DNA of 64,000 bases from Vicingus serpentipes (GTDB taxonomy: Bacteria > Bacteroidota > Bacteroidia > Flavobacteriales_E > Vicingaceae), in the NCBI RefSeq assembly GCF_007993035.1, contig NZ_VOOS01000001.1, forward strand, positions 310,001 to 374,000, written 5' to 3'. Each line of letters opens with the position of its first letter. Position 1 is the first letter of the stretch. Made by a program: the position numbers and the translations under genes. Below are positions 59,940 to 64,000 of the stretch, one piece after another. The notes under the pieces are model-generated. The model searched no databases and was not told the origin of the DNA. It worked only from the letters and a program-made list of their open reading frames with translations.

Positions 59940-60752
59940 ATGTCGAAACTTAACAAACTAATCCAAGCCGTTAAAATTTTAGCTCAGAAACCTTATATGA
60001 TTAATAAGGTTATTGATAACGAAGATGTACACCAAGATGAAGTTTTAAAAATAGGAACACAATACAAAGAAGGTATTCCTACTATAGATTTAACTGAAGT
60101 GCTGCCCAACTTTAATGAAACCATTAACCCCTATTCTTTTTTAGATGGTGGCTCACTACTTACCGATTTAGCTTTACTAAAAGGATTAGCAAAAAAATAT
60201 ACCGATTGCACTTATTTTGAAATTGGTACTTGGAGAGGTGAAAGCGTTGCTAATGTTGCTGAAATGGCAAAACAATGTTTTACCCTAAACTTGCCAGATG
60301 AGAGATTACGTGAAATTGGATTAAGAGAAGAATACATTAGCCAACAAAGTTTTTACTCTAAAAACTTAACCAATGTAACGCACTTAAAAGGCGATTCTAA
60401 CATCTTCGATTTTTCTCCTTATTATGGTAAATGCGATGTTATTTTTATTGATGGCGACCACCATTACGATGCGGTAAAAAGAGATACTGCTTTGGCTTAC
60501 CAATTAATAAAAGATGAAACCAGTGTAATTGTATGGCACGATTACGCACATACCCCAGAAACGGTTCGTTGGGATGTTTTTAGAGGTATATTAGAAGGTA
60601 CTCCAAAAGACAAAAGAAAAAACTTATACCACGTTTCGAATACCATGTGTGCTATTTACAGTACAACACAATATAATGAATTGGACAAAAGTAAATTGAT
60701 AATTCCTACCAAGAAATTTGAAGTGAATTTGAAAACTCATTCTATTTTATAA
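59940..60752 (+). CDS. Class I SAM-dependent methyltransferase
   Basis: 270 residues. The Rossmann core is seen in YFEIGTWRGESVANVAEMAKQCFTLN (SAM-binding GxG-like loop near 99-104), THLKGDS, and DVIFIDGDHHYDAVKRDTALAYQLI, followed by VIVWHDYAH. The DxDHxY pattern is typical of the Methyltransf_24-like sugar or small-molecule methyltransferases found in surface-polysaccharide loci. Substrate unknown. It lies 15 nt after the flippase gene. Confidence 0.84.
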   Translation: MSKLNKLIQAVKILAQKPYMINKVIDNEDVHQDEVLKIGTQYKEGIPTIDLTEVLPNFNETINPYSFLDGGSLLTDLALLKGLAKKYTDCTYFEIGTWRGESVANVAEMAKQCFTLNLPDERLREIGLREEYISQQSFYSKNLTNVTHLKGDSNIFDFSPYYGKCDVIFIDGDHHYDAVKRDTALAYQLIKDETSVIVWHDYAHTPETVRWDVFRGILEGTPKDKRKNLYHVSNTMCAIYSTTQYNELDKSKLIIPTKKFEVNLKTHSIL

Positions 60753-60753
60753 T

Positions 60754-61317
60754 ATGATTTTTAGACTAATAGTAAATAAAATTGGGGGTTACTATAAGTT
60801 GAGGCTAAAGTACCAAAAATCTAAGTTTCTTAAAAAATTCTACTTTTTTATAAATAAAGGATTTGAACATGAAACAAATTCATATTTACCTTTTAACAAT
60901 ACCATAGAAGGACCCATAAATTTTATTCATGGTACTTATGGTGTTTTTATTAGTGGCGATGCTAAAATAGGAAGTAATTGTACAATTTATCATCAAGTAA
61001 CAATAGGCTCAAACATGCTAATAGACTCAACAAGGCTAGGTAGCCCAACTATTGGTAATAATTGTCTTATTGGTGCTGGCGCTAAAATTATTGGCAAAGT
61101 AACTATAGGAAATAATTGTAGAATAGGTGCTAATGCAACAGTTACAATTGACTTACCTGATAATAGTATTTGCTTTGCTGGTAAACCAATTGTTATTCAA
61201 AAAGAAAATCTTATAAATAATATTTATCAAAAAAAAGGTGATAATTGGGGCTACAGAAAAGATGATAAGTTTATTATTGAAAAAGATGAAACTAAGCTTA
61301 AGTTACTTAAAAAGTAA
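60754..61317 (+). CDS. Hexapeptide-repeat acetyltransferase (serine/sugar acetyltransferase type)
   Basis: 187 residues. After a basic N-terminal helix region, residues ~62-150 form a left-handed beta helix (GVFISGDAKIGSNCTIYHQVTIG, SPTIGNNCLIGAGAKIIGKVTIGNNCRIGANATVTIDLPDNSICFAGKP). Most similar in style to CysE/sugar O-acetyltransferase proteins, with a His in YHQVTIG in the expected catalytic place. It starts 1 nt after the methyltransferase stop and ends in a symmetric 14-bp palindrome with the convergent bshB1 stop. Likely acetylates a glycan sugar; cysteine synthesis is a less likely alternative. Confidence 0.86.
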   Translation: MIFRLIVNKIGGYYKLRLKYQKSKFLKKFYFFINKGFEHETNSYLPFNNTIEGPINFIHGTYGVFISGDAKIGSNCTIYHQVTIGSNMLIDSTRLGSPTIGNNCLIGAGAKIIGKVTIGNNCRIGANATVTIDLPDNSICFAGKPIVIQKENLINNIYQKKGDNWGYRKDDKFIIEKDETKLKLLKK

Positions 61318-61325
61318 CGTTACTT
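61312..61325. other. 14-bp palindrome spanning convergent stops
   Basis: AAGTAACGTTACTT is a perfect palindrome; both stop codons (TAA at 61315-61317 on plus, TTA at 61320-61322 for the minus gene) lie in it. There is no other terminator between the two genes. Confidence 0.6.
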
Positions 61326-62036
61326 CAACCCCATAACATCTTCTACACCAATATAACGCTCCGCAGTAAAACCTTCGGCATAATCTACGCCTATTTCTCG
61401 TCCAAACTGCATCATGCGTCCTTTTATAAAATCAAAAAACTGTTCACCACTAATTGGTGTTTGTGGTTCTGTAGAGTTTGGATCAAAAAACTGTGAACTA
61501 AAACACTTTATTGCTTCTATTTTTTGGTCAACAAATGGAGTTACATTAACCACAAAATCAGGTTTTAAAAATCGGTCTTGTATGTAGTGATAAACAGCTT
61601 TTGGTCGCCATTTTTCTTGTTTTACTCCATCTAGTTCAGTTTCAATTTTAATTAACCCACTATAAAAACAAGCGTCACTTATTAGTTTCGATGCTCTACC
61701 GTGGTCTGGGTGTCTGTCACTTTCGGCATTAGCCAACACCACTTCAGGTTGATACTTTCGAATAATTTTTATTATCTCTAATTGACTTGCTTTATTGTTT
61801 TCAAAAAAACCATCAGCCAAACCAATATTTTCTCTAAACTTTACTCCTAACACTTTCCCTGCGTTTTCTGCTTCAACTAATCTCAAAGCTCCACTTCCAC
61901 GCGATCCAAGCTCTCCTATTGTTAAATCTAAAATCCCAACTGTTTTACCTTGTGCAATATGCTTTAAAATTGTTCCTGCACAACTCAATTCAACATCATC
62001 TGGGTGTACTCCTATTGCTAAAATATCAATCTTCAT
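61320..62036 (-). CDS. bshB1: Bacillithiol biosynthesis deacetylase BshB1
   Basis: 238 residues of the LmbE/PIG-L family. Zinc ligands are in AIGVHPDDVELSCAGTI (His, Asp) and NAESDRHPDHGRASKLI (His); LTIGELGSRGS is the family GELGTRG loop. It removes acetate from N-acetylglucosaminyl malate in bacillithiol synthesis. The sequence is close to the Bacteroidota BshB1 group, including FSSQFFDP and ERYIGVEDVMGLK at the end. BshA and BshC are not in the window. Convergent with the acetyltransferase gene; stops are 2 bp apart. Confidence 0.93.
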   Translation of the reverse strand: MKIDILAIGVHPDDVELSCAGTILKHIAQGKTVGILDLTIGELGSRGSGALRLVEAENAGKVLGVKFRENIGLADGFFENNKASQLEIIKIIRKYQPEVVLANAESDRHPDHGRASKLISDACFYSGLIKIETELDGVKQEKWRPKAVYHYIQDRFLKPDFVVNVTPFVDQKIEAIKCFSSQFFDPNSTEPQTPISGEQFFDFIKGRMMQFGREIGVDYAEGFTAERYIGVEDVMGLK

Positions 62037-62088
62037 AATACCTGATTTAATTCATAAAATTATTAATATTTATCGGGTTAATCTTGCT

Positions 62089-62096
62089 TATATTTG
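62089..62096 (+). promoter_or_regulatory. -7 box of the beta-CASP nuclease gene
   Basis: TATATTTG matches TAnnTTTG, 20 nt before the ATG at 62117. Confidence 0.55.
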
Positions 62097-62116
62097 AGTA
62101 AAGTAAATATCGTAGT

Positions 62117-63520
62117 ATGAGAATAGAATTTAAGGGGGCAGCAAGAACTGTAACAGGAAGTAAACATTTAATTACCTTATTCAATGGTAAAAAGATTTTG
62201 TTAGACTGCGGGTTGTTTCAAGGTAGAGCTGCTGTTGAAATGAATGACAATAAAAATTTAGGTTTTGATGCAAGTGCTGTTGATTACTGTATTTTATCTC
62301 ATGCTCATATCGACCATTCAGGAGCAATCCCTTATTTGGTAAAAAAAGGATTTAAAGGTAAAATTTATTGTACTGATGCTACACGAGATTTGTGTGAAAT
62401 TATGTTGGTAGACAGTGCTCACATTCAAGAGTCTGATGTAAGGTACACGAATAGAAGAAGAGAACAAAAAGGACTTGAACCAATTGACCCTTTATACACA
62501 ATAAAGGATGCTAAAACAGCATTATTACAATTTGAAAGTGTAAAATTTGAAGAATGGTTTAAAATTGACGAAGAGGTTGACTTATGCTTTACAGTGGTAG
62601 GACATATTCTTGGTGCTGGAGCAATTAATTTAAAGATTAAAGAAAATGGCAAAACACATAAGCTTTGTTATACAGGTGATATAGGTCGTCAAAACCATAA
62701 AATAATTAAAAACCCAAAGCCTTTCCCTCAAGCAGATTACATCATTACCGAATGTACTTATGGTGATCGATTACATGCCGATCTTTCTCATTCTGAAGGA
62801 AGATTAATGGAAGTAGTACACGAAACTTGCGTAGTTAAAAAAGGTAAATTAATTATACCTGCCTTTAGCTTAGGTAGAACTCAAGAAATAGTTCATGCGC
62901 TAGATAGATTGGAAACCAACGGACGTTTACCAAATATTAAAGTTTTTGTTGATAGTCCATTATCTACAAATGCAACCGAAATAATGCGAAATCATCCTGA
63001 GTGCTACAACAAAAAAGTATTGGATTATATGAAAGTAGATTCTGATCCTTTTGGTTTTAACCGATTGAAGTACATTAGAGATGTAGAAGAATCGAAAATG
63101 TTGAATGAATTAAAAGAACCTTGTATAATTATCTCAGCATCGGGTATGATGGAGGCTGGAAGAATTTTACATCATTTAAAAAATAATATTAATGATAAAA
63201 AGAATACCATTTTAGTTGTAGGATATTGTGCTCCTTCTACATTAGGAAATAAAATTGCCCGTGGCGATAAAGAAGTAAAAATTTATGGGATAGATTATGA
63301 AGTAAAAGCTGATGTAATGACTATGGATGAATATAGTGCTCATGGTGATTATGAAGAAATGATTACATATTTAAGTTGTCAAGACCCTATGAAAATAAAA
63401 GAAATGTATCTGGTTCACGGTGAATATGACGTTCAATTAAATTATCGCGAAAAATTAGAAGCTGCTGGCTTTAGAAACATTCGTATTCCTGATTTAAACT
63501 CTGAATATTTAATTGATTAA
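62117..63520 (+). CDS. MBL-fold beta-CASP RNA-processing nuclease
   Basis: 467 residues. The metallo-beta-lactamase core starts EFKGAARTVTGSKHLIT and carries SHAHIDHSGAIP (zinc ligands His62, His64, Asp66, His67) and GDIGRQ. The beta-CASP insertion follows: FSLGRTQEIVHALDRL, VDSPLSTNAT, and the C-terminal zinc-binding part SAHGDYEEMI and LVHGEYDVQ. The family resembles CPSF73 and YsdA-type RNases (RNA-specificity domain), acting on RNA ends. Length is typical. Its 3' end overlaps the convergent prmC by 12 bp. Confidence 0.9.
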   Translation: MRIEFKGAARTVTGSKHLITLFNGKKILLDCGLFQGRAAVEMNDNKNLGFDASAVDYCILSHAHIDHSGAIPYLVKKGFKGKIYCTDATRDLCEIMLVDSAHIQESDVRYTNRRREQKGLEPIDPLYTIKDAKTALLQFESVKFEEWFKIDEEVDLCFTVVGHILGAGAINLKIKENGKTHKLCYTGDIGRQNHKIIKNPKPFPQADYIITECTYGDRLHADLSHSEGRLMEVVHETCVVKKGKLIIPAFSLGRTQEIVHALDRLETNGRLPNIKVFVDSPLSTNATEIMRNHPECYNKKVLDYMKVDSDPFGFNRLKYIRDVEESKMLNELKEPCIIISASGMMEAGRILHHLKNNINDKKNTILVVGYCAPSTLGNKIARGDKEVKIYGIDYEVKADVMTMDEYSAHGDYEEMITYLSCQDPMKIKEMYLVHGEYDVQLNYREKLEAAGFRNIRIPDLNSEYLID

Positions 63521-64000
63521 TTGAGCAGAAACGATACGGTTTTTACCATTAATATCTTTTATCAATCTTGCATCAGAAAAACCTTTACTTTCTATTAAAT
63601 CTAGAGTTTCATTTCCATAATTTTCATGGATTTCGAAATACAATTTTCCGTTATTTTTCAAATTTATTTTTGCAAAATCAGCAATAGCATCATAAAACAA
63701 TAAAGGTTCATGATTAGCCACAAACAATGCTAAATGAGGTTCAAAATCTAAAACATTATTAGCCATTTCTGTTTTATCACTCCCTGGAATGTAGGGTGGA
63801 TTACTCACAATTACATCAAACTGTTGTTGAAATATTGAGTTTCTATTTTTTAAGATATCATATTCCAAAAAAGTAACTTCAACTTCGTTTAGTTGTGCAT
63901 TTTGAGTCGCAACTTTTAAAGCTTCTTTACTTACATCTACTGCAAAAACTTGGTAATTATTGTTTTGTTTTTTTAAAGTAATCGGAATGCATCCCGAACC
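63509..64000 (-). CDS. prmC: Peptide-chain-release-factor glutamine N5-methyltransferase, 3' part (cut by window edge)
   Basis: The minus-strand frame runs from the window edge (GSGCIPITLKKQNNNYQVFAVDVS) through the catalytic NPPY (VIVSNPPYIPGSDKTEMAN) to a stop at 63509. The GSGCI is the SAM-binding motif I of HemK/PrmC, EVTFLEYDIL follows, and FEPHLALF is the PrmC-specific segment. About 163 of ~285 residues are present; the N-terminal helical domain lies beyond the window. It methylates the GGQ glutamine of RF1 and RF2. The frame is open well above a TTG at 63868, which is not the start. Confidence 0.93.
   Translation of the reverse strand, partial: GSGCIPITLKKQNNNYQVFAVDVSKEALKVATQNAQLNEVEVTFLEYDILKNRNSIFQQQFDVIVSNPPYIPGSDKTEMANNVLDFEPHLALFVANHEPLLFYDAIADFAKINLKNNGKLYFEIHENYGNETLDLIESKGFSDARLIKDINGKNRIVSAQLIN

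Overview
The window looks like a chromosomal segment of a low-GC member of the Bacteroidota, most likely order Flavobacteriales. The grounds are: strong AT bias, absence of Shine-Dalgarno sequences, Bacteroidota-type promoters (TTG about 19 nt before TAnnTTTG), three secreted proteins with type IX secretion (Por) C-terminal sorting domains, a BlaI/BlaR1-TonB pair, bacillithiol deacetylase BshB1, fused CcsBA, fused IcmF, and an asnA-type asparagine synthetase. It contains no phage, insertion sequence or CRISPR array. Most genes are ordinary housekeeping genes.

Layout. 1-3330: a truncated secreted protein, a large secreted SBBP-like/T9SS protein, then four tRNA genes (Pro, Arg, Gly, Leu) on the minus strand, three of them followed by a terminator. 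3437-12083: SLC12-type cation-chloride cotransporter, FTCD fusion (histidine catabolism), secreted cupin, HU, TrmH-like methyltransferase, DEAD-box helicase, RNase P RNA (minus), Smr protein. 12243-15753: two T9SS cargo proteins with identical terminators, and two tandem STAS-like paralogues. 15929-25611: IcmF mutase, small Cys-rich secreted protein, TPR-SpoIIE phosphatase, then a minus-strand photolyase / flavin-reductase-DUF2452 fusion / small-protein operon. 25869-32565: BlaI-BlaR1 operon with a visible operator, lamin-tail protein, inward-rectifier K+ channel, a remnant locus of truncated genes, a second TPR-SpoIIE phosphatase, and a secreted-protein gene split by a -1 frame change at an A AAA AAC heptamer. 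32566-36284: nucleoside transporter, bifunctional nuclease, EtfA/EtfB. 36593-41968: asnA and an aromatic amino-acid operon controlled by leader peptides. 42093-55770: pyruvate carboxylase, VOC protein, an intergenic repeat, CcsBA, a DUF2520-KdsC-VF530-CDP-alcohol transferase operon, PTPS/FolE, Bax-inhibitor-like protein, SucD, FabG. 55862-61317: a five-gene polysaccharide or glycan locus. 61320-64000: BshB1, a beta-CASP nuclease, and the 3' part of prmC.

Main discovery candidate. The asnA-pheA-aminotransferase-tyrA-aroF/chorismate mutase operon carries three short leader ORFs, each followed by an intrinsic terminator. Two lie in tandem before asnA and are rich in Asn plus Phe/Tyr codons (MKTNFNNNFYFNPKN and MMNFYFNNNFNYATPPGGD). 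One lies between asnA and pheA and is almost purely Tyr/Phe (MNKSITYFFYYFFNFKN). The first shows mutually exclusive 1:2, 2:3 and 3:4 RNA pairings as in classical ribosome-mediated attenuation. This suggests graded control of Asn and aromatic synthesis by two tandem mixed sensors followed by an internal aromatic sensor.

Other points of note are: many -7 boxes that end 4-6 nt before the start codon, implying leaderless mRNAs; a possible programmed frameshift at 32247-32253; a glutaminase-dead asparagine-synthetase-like enzyme in the glycan locus; and a deletion scar between two divergent gene remnants near 29553. All function calls come from reading the sequence and recalling families; no database search was run.
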